A stretch of 64,000 bases of DNA from the NCBI GenBank assembly GCA_945861765.1, contig CAMAWP010000001.1:16302-80301 (forward strand), given 5' to 3'. The DNA comes from Akkermansia muciniphila. GTDB lineage: Bacteria; Verrucomicrobiota; Verrucomicrobiia; Limisphaerales; SIBE01. The position numbers and the translations under genes are program-made. The notes beneath the pieces are model-generated. The model had not been told where the DNA came from. It worked only from the letters and a program-made list of their open reading frames with translations, and did no database searches. Each line of letters begins with the position of its first letter. Position 1 is the first letter of the stretch. Of this stretch, positions 39,184 through 48,931 are shown in pieces.

Positions 39184-39933
39184 TTATTGAATCACAAACT
39201 CGTGAATAACCACATCTTGAATCATGCTCGAACCGAGTTGCTGGTTGAGCAGACCCAGCAGTTCCGCCTTAAGAAAAGCCCTCGAGTTGTTCTTGTTGAG
39301 GTCCTCCAAAGTTTTGCTCGATAGCGTCTCGCTCACGACAGCGATGAGGCGTTCCCTATTTTCGTTCAACCGCTCCAGGAAATCAGGCCATTCACTGATG
39401 AAAGAGAGACGAGCCAAAACATACCTCATGCCACCTGTCCCAGCGACATTGACGACTATCTTGTCAGACTGCGCCAAATCCTTGGGCTCTCCTTTCATAT
39501 CCAAAGTCGCTATCCTATCGGCATCCCCAGCCTTCGCGCGTTCGACATACACCACAGCTTCTCGCGTCAAAGGGACTGGTAACTTGGTGTTCCGCTTACC
39601 CGACTTAACGGGTGACTTCCCCTTGTCGTTCCCATGAGCACCAGCAGCAGGAGCAGCCCCATGAGCAGGAGGCGCTGCATGAGCATCAGCAGTTTTAGCA
39701 TCATGGCTGGACGAGGCATCTTCCGCTGACTCCCCTTCGGAACTGGGTGTAGAAGGCTTGCTCCCCTTCGTTTTAAAAAAGACGACGGTCCCAGCTGCCA
39801 ATGGCATGGCAACTAAGGCGATAATCAACGGCAAGTACGAAGATAAACCACCAGCTTTCGCTGGTGCCGCGCCCGCCGACGTTTCTCCGCCAGCGGAAGG
39901 CGCTTGCCCTGATTGAGTAGTTTCTGCCGCCAT
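39184..39933 (-). CDS. fliL: Flagellar basal body-associated FliL
   Basis: N-terminal TM, Ala/Pro linker and C-terminal RERLIAVVSETLSSKTLEDLNK...LNQQLGSSMIQDVVIHEFVIQ. Confidence 0.88.
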   Translation of the reverse strand: MAAETTQSGQAPSAGGETSAGAAPAKAGGLSSYLPLIIALVAMPLAAGTVVFFKTKGSKPSTPSSEGESAEDASSSHDAKTADAHAAPPAHGAAPAAGAHGNDKGKSPVKSGKRNTKLPVPLTREAVVYVERAKAGDADRIATLDMKGEPKDLAQSDKIVVNVAGTGGMRYVLARLSFISEWPDFLERLNENRERLIAVVSETLSSKTLEDLNKNNSRAFLKAELLGLLNQQLGSSMIQDVVIHEFVIQ

Positions 39934-39944
39934 AAGCTAAAAGC

Positions 39945-40871
39945 TTAGCGTACCACAGAGATCATGGTTTGCAACATCTCATCGCTCGCCGTGACGACTT
40001 TCGCATTGGCTTGGAAAGCCCGTTGGGTCGTAATGAGGCTTGAAAATTCACGCGCGATATCGACGTTCGAGATTTCCAGTGCCCCAGAATCAATCCGTCC
40101 CAAACCATTGGTGTTGGCTGTAGCAGCGGTGGGCTTAGTCCCGAAGACGGCCGCGCTAGTAGAACCAGCTAGTGGTCCCGCCGAAGCCAGGCCGCTGTAG
40201 AGGTTGTTCCCTTGCTTTAACAGAGCGTTCGGGTTCTGGAAATTCTGCAAGAGGACTTGACCTCGGACATACTGAGAGCCGTCGCTCAAGAGGATGTTGA
40301 TTTTGCCACTCCCATCGATGCTAATATTGGAAATTCCGGCGGTGGCGGCTGATGGATTAGCAGCAAGGACCGCTGCGGGCACCGTTCCTTTGTCCATCTT
40401 AATGTCCCCGATTGTGTCGGTATCGGCGTAAGCCGCACCTGCTGGCGGAGCGTTAAATCCCTGAACTCGGAAGCCATTGTTGGTCACCAAAAAGCTGTTG
40501 GAGTCCGTGCGGAAGTCTCCTGCCCGTGTGGCGAACAACTCGCTAGAGATCTTATTCTGAACGATGAAGAATCCCTCACCACTGACCGCCAAGTCCGTGC
40601 TGACCCCGGTCTGGTTAACAGCCCCTTGAGCGAACGAATTATTGATTCCCGCCACCTGGACACCGTTGCCTACCTGAACGGAAGACGTCCCTGAAGTGGC
40701 AGCTCCGTCCGGAGTGGCCGCGCGCAAGGTTTGGTTAAGAGTATCAGCAAACGCAACCCGCCCGGCTTTGTAGCCTACGGTATTAATATTTGCCAGGTTG
40801 TTACCGATGATATCGAGAGTGGTCTGAAACTGCCGAATTCCAGTTACGCCAGTATTGAGTGAGCGAAGCAT
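39945..40871 (-). CDS. flgE: Flagellar hook protein (FlgE/FlgF/FlgG family, short)
   Basis: MLRSLNTGVTGIRQFQTTLDIIGNNLANINTVGYKAGRVAFADTL; C-term SNVDIAREFSSLITTQRAFQANAKVVTASDEMLQTMISVVR. Confidence 0.88.
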   Translation of the reverse strand: MLRSLNTGVTGIRQFQTTLDIIGNNLANINTVGYKAGRVAFADTLNQTLRAATPDGAATSGTSSVQVGNGVQVAGINNSFAQGAVNQTGVSTDLAVSGEGFFIVQNKISSELFATRAGDFRTDSNSFLVTNNGFRVQGFNAPPAGAAYADTDTIGDIKMDKGTVPAAVLAANPSAATAGISNISIDGSGKINILLSDGSQYVRGQVLLQNFQNPNALLKQGNNLYSGLASAGPLAGSTSAAVFGTKPTAATANTNGLGRIDSGALEISNVDIAREFSSLITTQRAFQANAKVVTASDEMLQTMISVVR

Positions 40872-40907
40872 AGTTTTAGTTTGTGTATATGTTGATGTTT
40901 TTCAGTT

Positions 40908-41345
40908 TTAGCTGGCCTGCCGAACATTCCGAACGTCGCTTAAGTCGTAGGGCTTACCTCCAATGAGTAACTTGGGACTGTCCCCGTCCATTACTAAATC
41001 TGTAACCACGCCCGTAACCGGATCGGATTTACCTGACTGGACTTCCACTTCACGATTCAAGAGAGACATTCCCTGAAGGATCTGCTGCTGCGCCCTCATT
41101 TGAGAAATATCTGTCGTCATGTTCTTCGTTTGCTCCAGCGTGGTAAATTGAGTCATTTGCCCGATAAACTCCGTGTCGGTTTGAGGCTTCGTGGGGTCTT
41201 GATTCGCCAATTGAACGACCACCAGTTTCAAAAAGTCATCCTGGTTGAGGATCCGAGTCGGGATACGGCTTTGCGTACTGGCAGCGGCAGCTGCGGCAGA
41301 TGCGGCTGGGTTATTCGGCGTTAAAAGACTAGCAGGTGTAATCAT
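40908..41345 (-). CDS. flgD: Flagellar hook assembly protein FlgD
   Basis: ILNQDDFLKLVVVQLANQDPTKPQTDTEFIGQMTQFTTLEQTKNM; start at Met 41345 rather than 41441. Confidence 0.93.
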   Translation of the reverse strand: MITPASLLTPNNPAASAAAAAASTQSRIPTRILNQDDFLKLVVVQLANQDPTKPQTDTEFIGQMTQFTTLEQTKNMTTDISQMRAQQQILQGMSLLNREVEVQSGKSDPVTGVVTDLVMDGDSPKLLIGGKPYDLSDVRNVRQAS

Positions 41346-41349
41346 AAAA

Positions 41350-44300
41350 TTATGCCCAAGTCTCCAGAACCTGATTGGGTCGGGAGGATGTTCGAGTGGT
41401 AGCGGTTTTTTTGGGTTCGGCACTCGGGCGTGCCAAATCACGGGTCACGTCGAGAAATTCACGCGCATAAGCACGGTCGGCGGTAGTTTGACGATGCTCA
41501 TTTCCGCCCGAGCCGAACTGATTTAGCTGCTGCTGAGGAAGCGAGTTTTGTCCACTCCCAGCTTCCAATGGTTTGAGCTGAATCCCGCGCTCGGCCAGCA
41601 CTGCTTGGAGCTCCGGCCAATGCGGAGCAACTGCCCCCCAATTGCCGCTCTCCAACGTGGCATGCACATGGACTTGGTTGTCCTGGAGTTTAAGCTTAAG
41701 ATTCAGATGAGTCTCCTGATCCGGACGGATGCTCACGACCCAATCTTGGTGACTGGTCGCATGGAATTTCTCAACCGCCGACCATACGTGGTCAGCTAGC
41801 TTTGTGGCCGTAACTCGCACGGATTCTCCGAACTCCATCGCGCCTGGCTCCGAGACTTTTTGCCCTTCATTATTCGAAGATAAATTATAGAACGCCGACG
41901 CATCCTGCACTCTCTGGCTTACTAACTCAGGCTTCACTAAACGTGATCCGGCACTCGACAGAATCGGCTCATAAGGACGGAGCGCGCTGTCAATACTGCC
42001 AAAGCTAGGAACATTTTTCCCAAGCATCTCAATTCCAGTCTCGCTGTTCGCGCGTAAAGCCATTGCGGAACCCTGCTCAGCATCTACTGTGCCGCCACGA
42101 GAAGAGTGGAGCTTCGGGAGAGCAGCCTGCCGTTCGAGCGAGTGAGCTCGCATCGAAGGACTGCTGACTTCTGTTGATTCAACTCCTGAGTCAACATTAC
42201 GACGGATTGCTGAAGAAAAATCGTTGGACTCTTGCGCTTCCAAAACCGTTTCCGAGGGAGCGTCCATAGCCGATTCATCTTTGCTTCGATCCGATGAACC
42301 AAATTGAGCATCCTCTGAACTCCGAGACTCTCCAGCGTCAGGACCTGTAGGCGGTCTCTCAAAAGCCGGGTTCAAATCTCGATTGGGTTGCTCAGCCAGT
42401 TTCAAATTGGACGGCGTTAACGGCTCCGCAGATTGGAGGATCGTCGGCCCGAGGACCGAAGTTGAACTCACGGAGGATTGGTTCACCGAATCAGCCTTCG
42501 TCTGAATCCCAACCTTCAGTTCGCCTGGCTTTGACTCGCCCTTGGTGATGACCGTTTCTGGCTTCGATAAAAGCTGTGATAATCCTCGCAGTTTTTTCCC
42601 AGAGTCGCTGACCTCCGGAGCCTTAGGCTCCATCAATGGAATTCCAGTGCGACTTTGCACTTCAGCCAAGATTCCCGGGCTAGCTCCTACTTCTTTTGCA
42701 ATTGCGCTGGATGAATCTGTCTGGGAGAGAGTCTGCCTTGAGGGTTCGGACGCCGGATTCGGATTGCCGAGTTCCTGGCTTGACCGCCTCGGAATCGAGC
42801 TAGCAACCTGCCTCTGGTAACGGATGTTTTGCGATGACGCATCTGCCCCCGCCGCTCGATTCTGGGTCGCCAAAGGGCCGATCTCTGCCTTCACTTCGGG
42901 AGCAATCGTCGAAGGCGAAGAGCCAACTGAAGTTGTTCTCTTAACATCAGCTTTCGCAGCGTCATCAACGCTTGGAGTTGCAGGAAGATTCGATCTGTCA
43001 ACGGATGGGCTAAAGTTCTTGGAAGACCTCTCGGTTGGATTCTGAGAACTCGACTGAGTATTCCCGGTGAAAACCGGCGAATTGCCTAGTTGTTGACCTC
43101 GCTGATTCGATCTTTCGTCGCCTAGCACGCCCGTTTGCAAAATGCCACTGCTCAGTGCATCGACTTGGGCCTCCGAAGGAATAGTCGATCCAATAGGTCT
43201 GCCATCCAATATTGCCGCCTGGCGCGCTGCAATCCCGAACTGTGCGACACTCTGCATCACTGGACTTCGTCGAAGAGCCTCTGCCATCGGCGATTCAGCG
43301 GTGCGCGAGGGTCTCGAAGGATTCGGCAAAGGCAGATTCACTCGCTTGGGGGATGCAGGCTTCACCACCTCGACAGCGGCCTCAGGAATGCCAGCGGGCT
43401 GCTTGAGAGAATCAGGGTTACTCTTATGAATGATGGTTTTTTTGTCGAGAGGCGCTGACGCTAAATTGTTCGTGTCTGGTATGGAGTTATTTTCAACAGC
43501 GGACGGTGGCTCCGGAACTTGGCTCTCCGCTTTCGTCGGAAGGGACTGCCCCGCGACCGTGTTGCTGCTAACGACCGCTGGCTCGGGATAATTGGTCGCG
43601 GTCAGATTTGGTTGTCCGGCCTCACCGACTTCGAAATTGGAGGAAGGTTCAATCGTCTGACCTGCGAGCTTCTGAGAAGTTTTCAAGCTCGGTTGCCCAG
43701 CCTGGACAACCGGAAATTCAACCGAAGGCTTGATCACTTGATCCATCGTTTTTTCAGCACGTAACTGTGCCGTGGCTGCGTTGGCTTTTTGGAAAATGGG
43801 CCGATCATCGCCAAGATCATTGCGGAGAGTTCTTGGTTCTGGCAACTGAATCGTGCTCGATCTCGGTTCTCCCGCCTCGCTGCTCTTGAGCAGATCGGAT
43901 TCGAACGCTGAACCAAGCTGGGGCAGGTTCTCCCGGGCGATAACATCAGGGTGAGAACGATTGTTCTGACCCGAACTGATTATTCCGCCGATCACGCTAT
44001 CCTGCGATGCTTCGGTTTGAAGACTTTCTTTTCCAGATCCCGAAACAGGGACTATTGGGATCAGGCTGATCTCAACCTTAGGCAGTTCAGCAATCACGAG
44101 TTGAGCCGCCGCTTGACTAAGTTCCAGCACTGGCAACTGAACGCGTCGTGTGATTCTTTGATCTGATTCGGTGTTAGAATCCTCATCGACCAGGTCTTGA
44201 CCGGTATCGCCTCCGTCAGCGACGTCGGCGCTAACGTCTGTGAGCTCAGAGTTCTCCAGTTCACCAGATGTGCCCGTTTGGGGGGCGGTTGTTGCCGCGC

Positions 44301-44664
44301 GTTGCCGTGGAGCGGCCGCTAGATTTCCTTTGGACAGTGTCGGTGGTAAAGTAGCGTTTTTACCGTCGCCTTTCTTTGCCACAAGGACTGAAGCGTCCTT
44401 TTGCGGGGCCGGTGTGGTCGAGCGTTGCCGCGGAGTGGTAGCTAAATTTCCTTTGGCGAGTGTCGGTGTAAAGGCAGCGCTTTTACCATCGTTTCTCTTT
44501 GCGACAACGACTGGAATACGGGGAGTTGTCGGCGATGAAGCACCGAGGGCTGCTTCAAACGACCTGGTCGAACCGTCTTCGGTTTTAGGACTCCCTCCGG
44601 AGCTGGTTAACAGCGAATCTTCGGTTGAAGCATGCTTGGGATTACTGACCAGAAAAATATTCAT
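41350..44664 (-). CDS. fliK: Very long flagellar hook-length control protein FliK (1104 aa)
   Basis: Low-complexity N-terminus; C-terminal WVVSIRPDQETHLNLKLKLQDNQVHVHATLESGNWGAVAPHWPELQAVLAERGIQLKPLEAG (Flg_hook domain). Confidence 0.87.
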   Translation of the reverse strand: MNIFLVSNPKHASTEDSLLTSSGGSPKTEDGSTRSFEAALGASSPTTPRIPVVVAKRNDGKSAAFTPTLAKGNLATTPRQRSTTPAPQKDASVLVAKKGDGKNATLPPTLSKGNLAAAPRQRAATTAPQTGTSGELENSELTDVSADVADGGDTGQDLVDEDSNTESDQRITRRVQLPVLELSQAAAQLVIAELPKVEISLIPIVPVSGSGKESLQTEASQDSVIGGIISSGQNNRSHPDVIARENLPQLGSAFESDLLKSSEAGEPRSSTIQLPEPRTLRNDLGDDRPIFQKANAATAQLRAEKTMDQVIKPSVEFPVVQAGQPSLKTSQKLAGQTIEPSSNFEVGEAGQPNLTATNYPEPAVVSSNTVAGQSLPTKAESQVPEPPSAVENNSIPDTNNLASAPLDKKTIIHKSNPDSLKQPAGIPEAAVEVVKPASPKRVNLPLPNPSRPSRTAESPMAEALRRSPVMQSVAQFGIAARQAAILDGRPIGSTIPSEAQVDALSSGILQTGVLGDERSNQRGQQLGNSPVFTGNTQSSSQNPTERSSKNFSPSVDRSNLPATPSVDDAAKADVKRTTSVGSSPSTIAPEVKAEIGPLATQNRAAGADASSQNIRYQRQVASSIPRRSSQELGNPNPASEPSRQTLSQTDSSSAIAKEVGASPGILAEVQSRTGIPLMEPKAPEVSDSGKKLRGLSQLLSKPETVITKGESKPGELKVGIQTKADSVNQSSVSSTSVLGPTILQSAEPLTPSNLKLAEQPNRDLNPAFERPPTGPDAGESRSSEDAQFGSSDRSKDESAMDAPSETVLEAQESNDFSSAIRRNVDSGVESTEVSSPSMRAHSLERQAALPKLHSSRGGTVDAEQGSAMALRANSETGIEMLGKNVPSFGSIDSALRPYEPILSSAGSRLVKPELVSQRVQDASAFYNLSSNNEGQKVSEPGAMEFGESVRVTATKLADHVWSAVEKFHATSHQDWVVSIRPDQETHLNLKLKLQDNQVHVHATLESGNWGAVAPHWPELQAVLAERGIQLKPLEAGSGQNSLPQQQLNQFGSGGNEHRQTTADRAYAREFLDVTRDLARPSAEPKKTATTRTSSRPNQVLETWA
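44272..44505 (-). repeat. Tandem in-frame duplication in FliK N-terminal region
   Basis: VVAKRNDGKSAAFTPTLAKGNLATTPRQRSTTPAPQ followed 41 aa (123 nt) later by LVAKKGDGKNATLPPTLSKGNLAAAPRQRAATTAPQ. Confidence 0.9.
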
Positions 44665-45380
44665 CTCTTCATTGGTAATTGCGGTTTAGGCGCCAGCGTA
44701 CGGATTTTTTCGCTGATTTCAGTCGCCCTCCCGAGCTCTTTCGTGAGCTTGTTCGTGGCAAAATTCTCCAGGATCTCGGCCTGTTGTTTGTAGGGCATCA
44801 CGAAGAGGATTCTCGCGATCTCATCAACTGGCATGGCGTTCAAGATGGAAACAGCATTCTCCGGAACCATATTCGTGAAAACATTGGCTAATTGCCTCAG
44901 TTGGTTCGTTTCTGAGCTTTGGACGATGGTCCTCTCTTTGGTCAAAGCCTGCTCCAACGAAGCCTTGGCTTGCCCCATAGCATTAGTGATCAAGCCAATT
45001 TCAGCTTTCTCCAATTTCAACTGACGCTCCAGATCTCTGAGCATACGCTCCTTTTCCATCAACGCGGATTTTTCCTGTTGAAGTTCGATGCGCAATTGCA
45101 CCATCTCGGGGTTGCTAAAATTCAAAGAACCTGCTTCCCCGGGTTGGCCAACCGTAGGTCCTACTTGTGGAGCGCGAACGATCGGCTTCGAAACCGTTTC
45201 CTCCGGAGGCGCCGGCTGATTGGTGGAAACGATTCCAGAACTATCGTTGGTCCCACCTGCAGCACTGAGGCCTTTTCCTGGAGATCCCGTATCTGGCTTC
45301 CACAACATGAAAAACGTACCCAAAAAGGCGGCCATTCCGAGGACTGCCGCGAACCACTTGGATGTAAGCATTTTCTTCAT
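44661..45380 (-). CDS. MotE/MgtE-N-like flagellar chaperone or stator-associated protein
   Basis: N-terminal TM, coiled coil, then NVFTNMVPENAVSILNAMPVDEIARILFVMPYKQQAEILENF; between fliK and fliJ. Confidence 0.75.
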   Translation of the reverse strand: MKKMLTSKWFAAVLGMAAFLGTFFMLWKPDTGSPGKGLSAAGGTNDSSGIVSTNQPAPPEETVSKPIVRAPQVGPTVGQPGEAGSLNFSNPEMVQLRIELQQEKSALMEKERMLRDLERQLKLEKAEIGLITNAMGQAKASLEQALTKERTIVQSSETNQLRQLANVFTNMVPENAVSILNAMPVDEIARILFVMPYKQQAEILENFATNKLTKELGRATEISEKIRTLAPKPQLPMKR

Positions 45381-45387
45381 AACTGAA

Positions 45388-45846
45388 TCATCTCCATTTC
45401 AGGGCGAGGTTGCCTATGGACTTCAGTGTGGCGAAATCATCAGCAGTTTTTTGTTCCGCCTTCGCGACTCGATCGAGGTAGCTGGCGAGTTGCTTTTCAC
45501 GAAGCTTTTCAATCACTTCCCGTTTCTGGCGGGCTTCCAGTAACACCCTCGATTTCTCAGTGAGAATCACCTGCGCCTTTTGCATTTCCAACCGGCAGCG
45601 CTGCAAAGTCTCTTGAAGCGCTCGAAGACCTTGCTGCATGATTTGAACCTCTTGCGAACTGACTGCCTTCCTCAAGATTTCACGGCGAGAATCAAAGACA
45701 TCTTCAATCTGTTTTTGAATTTCTCGATGCCAAGCCGCGATCTTTTCGAACTGAGCCTGCGCCAGAGAAAACGCTTCGAGAGCCCTTCTTTCCTCGCTGG
45801 CCCTCACCGTCATGACAGCTTGAAGAGAAAATTGAAATGGCTTCAT
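45388..45846 (-). CDS. fliJ: Flagellar export protein FliJ
   Basis: MKPFQFSLQAVMTVRASEERRALEAFSLAQAQ coiled coil, adjacent to fliI. Confidence 0.88.
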   Translation of the reverse strand: MKPFQFSLQAVMTVRASEERRALEAFSLAQAQFEKIAAWHREIQKQIEDVFDSRREILRKAVSSQEVQIMQQGLRALQETLQRCRLEMQKAQVILTEKSRVLLEARQKREVIEKLREKQLASYLDRVAKAEQKTADDFATLKSIGNLALKWR

Positions 45847-45864
45847 GGTGGCAAAGCGTTAAAT

Positions 45865-47241
45865 TCATTTGCGCTGCTTCGTATCGACTGGCACGGGCAA
45901 CGGGTTCATCACTTGACTTAAAAACTGCCAACTCTCGCTGATGGCCCTGCTCTCGGTGACCTGCTGTCGCAGAAAACCCATCAGTGGCCCCTGCAATCGA
46001 ATGGATTGATCAATAGCCTGATTGCTCCCAGCAAGATAAGCTCCAATTGTAATCAAATCCTGATTTTTACGATAGATAGCCATGGTTTCACGCGCCCTCC
46101 CTGCCAGCTCTAGTTGCTCCGGGCTCAACAAATCACGAGTCAAACGGCTGACACTCCCCAAAACATCGATCGCGGGGTAATGGTTTAGAGCCGCAAGCTC
46201 GCGTGTGAGGACTAAATGGCCATCAAGGATCGAACGAGCCGCATCGGCAACAGGATCATTCATGTCATCCCCTTCCACTAAAACGGTAAAGAGGCCGGTC
46301 ATCGAACCATTGTCGTCGTTGCCAGCTCGTTCAAGCAACTGCGGTAATAAAGCAAAGACTGACGGCGTGTAGCCACGAGAAGTTGGAGGCTCGCCGACGG
46401 CCAAACCGATTTCTCGCTGAGCCATCGCGAAACGCGTGACAGAATCCATCATCAGCAAGACATTTTTACCCTCCGACCGGAAATATTCTGCGATCGTCAT
46501 GGCCAGAAATGTAGCTCTGACACGGACAAGCGCTGGCTGATTTGACGTCGATACGATCACAACAGATTTGGCGCGTCCGGCTTCATCCAAGTCCCTTTCC
46601 AAGAACTCACGGACTTCACGACCGCGTTCGCCTATCAGAGCAATCACATTGACATCGGCCTCCGCACGGCTGGCCATCATTCCTAGCAGGGTCGATTTAC
46701 CAACACCGCTCCCGGAAAAAATACCCATGCGCTGACCTCGCCCGCATGGCATAAATGTGTCGATCGCTTTGATGCCAGTCCGGAATTGTTGTGTGATCCG
46801 GTCTCGCTTGAGTGGGTGAGGGGCAGCAAGCTTTAACTCATCGATCGGCACAGTTGGGAGAGCTCCCAAATCATCGATGGGATTACCGAGCCCATCGAGA
46901 ACTCGGCCTTTTAACTCCGCCCCAACTGGGACCCGCAAACGCGAGCCGGTCGCAATTACCTTGCTGCCCGGAGAAATACCATGGACCTCGCCAAGTGGCA
47001 TGAGCAGGAGATGTTCATTTCGGAAGCCGACAACTTCAGCCAAAAGGCCGTCCGGATTGGAAGGTGATTCAATCCGGCAAATATCCCCGACGGCTGACAT
47101 GGGTCCCCGTGATTCAATCACGAGACCGATCATCTGCAAAACACGTCCATGACGCTCGACGAGGGAGGTGGAACGTAACCGCGAGCGGGCATGCTGGATG
47201 ACGGTCGGTGTTCCGGAGCTTTCCTCGACGAGTTTGATCAT
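45865..47241 (-). CDS. fliI: Flagellum-specific ATPase FliI
   Basis: RGQRMGIFSGSGVGKSTLLGMMASRAEADVNVIALIGERGREVREF; ALLPQLLERAGN. Confidence 0.98.
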   Translation of the reverse strand: MIKLVEESSGTPTVIQHARSRLRSTSLVERHGRVLQMIGLVIESRGPMSAVGDICRIESPSNPDGLLAEVVGFRNEHLLLMPLGEVHGISPGSKVIATGSRLRVPVGAELKGRVLDGLGNPIDDLGALPTVPIDELKLAAPHPLKRDRITQQFRTGIKAIDTFMPCGRGQRMGIFSGSGVGKSTLLGMMASRAEADVNVIALIGERGREVREFLERDLDEAGRAKSVVIVSTSNQPALVRVRATFLAMTIAEYFRSEGKNVLLMMDSVTRFAMAQREIGLAVGEPPTSRGYTPSVFALLPQLLERAGNDDNGSMTGLFTVLVEGDDMNDPVADAARSILDGHLVLTRELAALNHYPAIDVLGSVSRLTRDLLSPEQLELAGRARETMAIYRKNQDLITIGAYLAGSNQAIDQSIRLQGPLMGFLRQQVTESRAISESWQFLSQVMNPLPVPVDTKQRK

Positions 47242-47897
47242 TCGTTAACGGCCTTCTTGAGCAACTCGATCTTGGTTTCTCGACGGGCATCGAGTTCTCC
47301 GAATCGTGTTTCCACTAAACAGCCACCACGGGTTATTTTGGGATCAGCCCGAAACTTGATGATCGGATAGGCTCCAGCTCGGTTGAGGAGGCTGGATTGA
47401 TGTTGCTCCAACAAAACTAGGTCTTCGGGATGCAAAATGATTGCCACCTCAGTGTCCTGTTCCACCAAAGTCATAGCCTCTCCGACATAAGCTTCGACCA
47501 TGTCAGAGGAAATAGGAATCCCAGACGTCAGCTTGATGGCCGCCTCTCCCGCGAGCATCACAACGTGCTTTTCGAGAGACCTGAACATTTCAGTCATCTT
47601 TCCGTGGACGCTTTTATTGAGCGCTTCCAGCACACGAATGACATCCGCGCGATGGCCGGTTTCCCATTCGCTGCGCAATTCTTCCACCTTGCGAACCGAC
47701 CGTTCCTCGGCTTCCTTTTGGCCGCGCTCGTATCCAGCTTGCTCTCGGGTCTGCAGGCTCTCTTCGGTAGTTTCGAATACGATCCGAGGAGCGTTGATTG
47801 CCCCGAGGCCGCCCCCGGTCATCTGCGGTTTAGAGCCTGACAAACGGATGTCCCGCAACTGACCGAAGATTGACACATTGCTAGCTATTTTAACCAT
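47238..47897 (-). CDS. fliH: Flagellar assembly protein FliH
   Basis: YERGQKEAEERSVRKVEELR...; DPKITRGGCLVETRFGELDARRETKIELLKKAV. Confidence 0.9.
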   Translation of the reverse strand: MVKIASNVSIFGQLRDIRLSGSKPQMTGGGLGAINAPRIVFETTEESLQTREQAGYERGQKEAEERSVRKVEELRSEWETGHRADVIRVLEALNKSVHGKMTEMFRSLEKHVVMLAGEAAIKLTSGIPISSDMVEAYVGEAMTLVEQDTEVAIILHPEDLVLLEQHQSSLLNRAGAYPIIKFRADPKITRGGCLVETRFGELDARRETKIELLKKAVNE

Positions 47898-47901
47898 AGA
47901 A

Positions 47902-48921
47902 TTATCCTGCAGAATCGAGGGAAATTACTTCCTCAGCTTCCAGCTTTCTGACGATGTCGATAATGGTGTCTTGAGATTGTTCAATTTCACGCAAGCTCAC
48001 TTTTCCAAGATTCGAAATCTCATCCAAGACCGTGTCGGAGGCACGTTTCGAGATGGATCCCAACAAAGCGGCGCGCAGGTTTTCGTTCGCAGCGCTCAGA
48101 GCCATCGCGAGAGTGGATGAATCGACACCTTGAAGAATTTTCATCAGGCTCTTCTTGTCCAAGATGACCAGGTCGTCGAAGGTGAACATTTTCATTTTAA
48201 TGGACCGCACCAACTCCGGCGTCCGCTCGTCCATTTTGTTGAGAATACCCTGCCGACGCGCCTTACCCATGGCATTGAGAACCTCGGCGGCCGATTTGAT
48301 TCCGCCGGATTGATTTGGGCCGCGCGACATCTTTGCGCCGATCTTTTTCGACAGAACCTCACCTACTGTTTCCACGACCTCGATCGGAGTCGCAGAAAGT
48401 GTCGCAAGCCGCTCCACAATCTGCTCGTTGAGATGTTCAGGGAGAGATAGCAACACTTCGGAAGCTTTTTGAGCTGACAAATAACTAAGGACCAAGGCAA
48501 TCGTCTGCGGCTGCTCTTCTTTGATCAAGTTGACGATGGCCAATGGCTCCATATCGATGATCTGCTGCATCGTCGCTACTGAAGTTCGTCGAGTGGAAAC
48601 ACGGCCAATAATTTCCGCAGCCTTAAAAAGACCTACAGACTTCTCCAAGACGCCCCGCGTGTATTCAACACTCCCCCCCAGAGAAGCGTTGGCTTGCAGT
48701 GCCATTTCTGTGAACTCCCTCAGCACGGCCGTTTGCTGCTCCAAGTTCATTAGCGGCAGATTAGCCATTTCCGCTGAAATGAGTTCGCACTCGTTACTGT
48801 CGAAACTTTTGATCATGATACTGGCGCTGTCCTCGCCGAGCAGAATCATGAGTGCTGCCAGCTTTTGGATCTGCGACAAGCCTTTGGGCTGCGCTGGGGT
48901 ATTCTGAAGCTCGGGTCTCAA
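47902..48921 (-). CDS. fliG: Flagellar motor switch protein FliG
   Basis: LSQIQKLAALMILLGEDSASIMIKSFDSNECELISAEMANL; MKMFTFDDLVILDKKSLMKILQGVDSSTLAMALSAANENLRAALLGSISKRA. Confidence 0.98.
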   Translation of the reverse strand: MRPELQNTPAQPKGLSQIQKLAALMILLGEDSASIMIKSFDSNECELISAEMANLPLMNLEQQTAVLREFTEMALQANASLGGSVEYTRGVLEKSVGLFKAAEIIGRVSTRRTSVATMQQIIDMEPLAIVNLIKEEQPQTIALVLSYLSAQKASEVLLSLPEHLNEQIVERLATLSATPIEVVETVGEVLSKKIGAKMSRGPNQSGGIKSAAEVLNAMGKARRQGILNKMDERTPELVRSIKMKMFTFDDLVILDKKSLMKILQGVDSSTLAMALSAANENLRAALLGSISKRASDTVLDEISNLGKVSLREIEQSQDTIIDIVRKLEAEEVISLDSAG

Positions 48922-48931
48922 GTGATACCTA

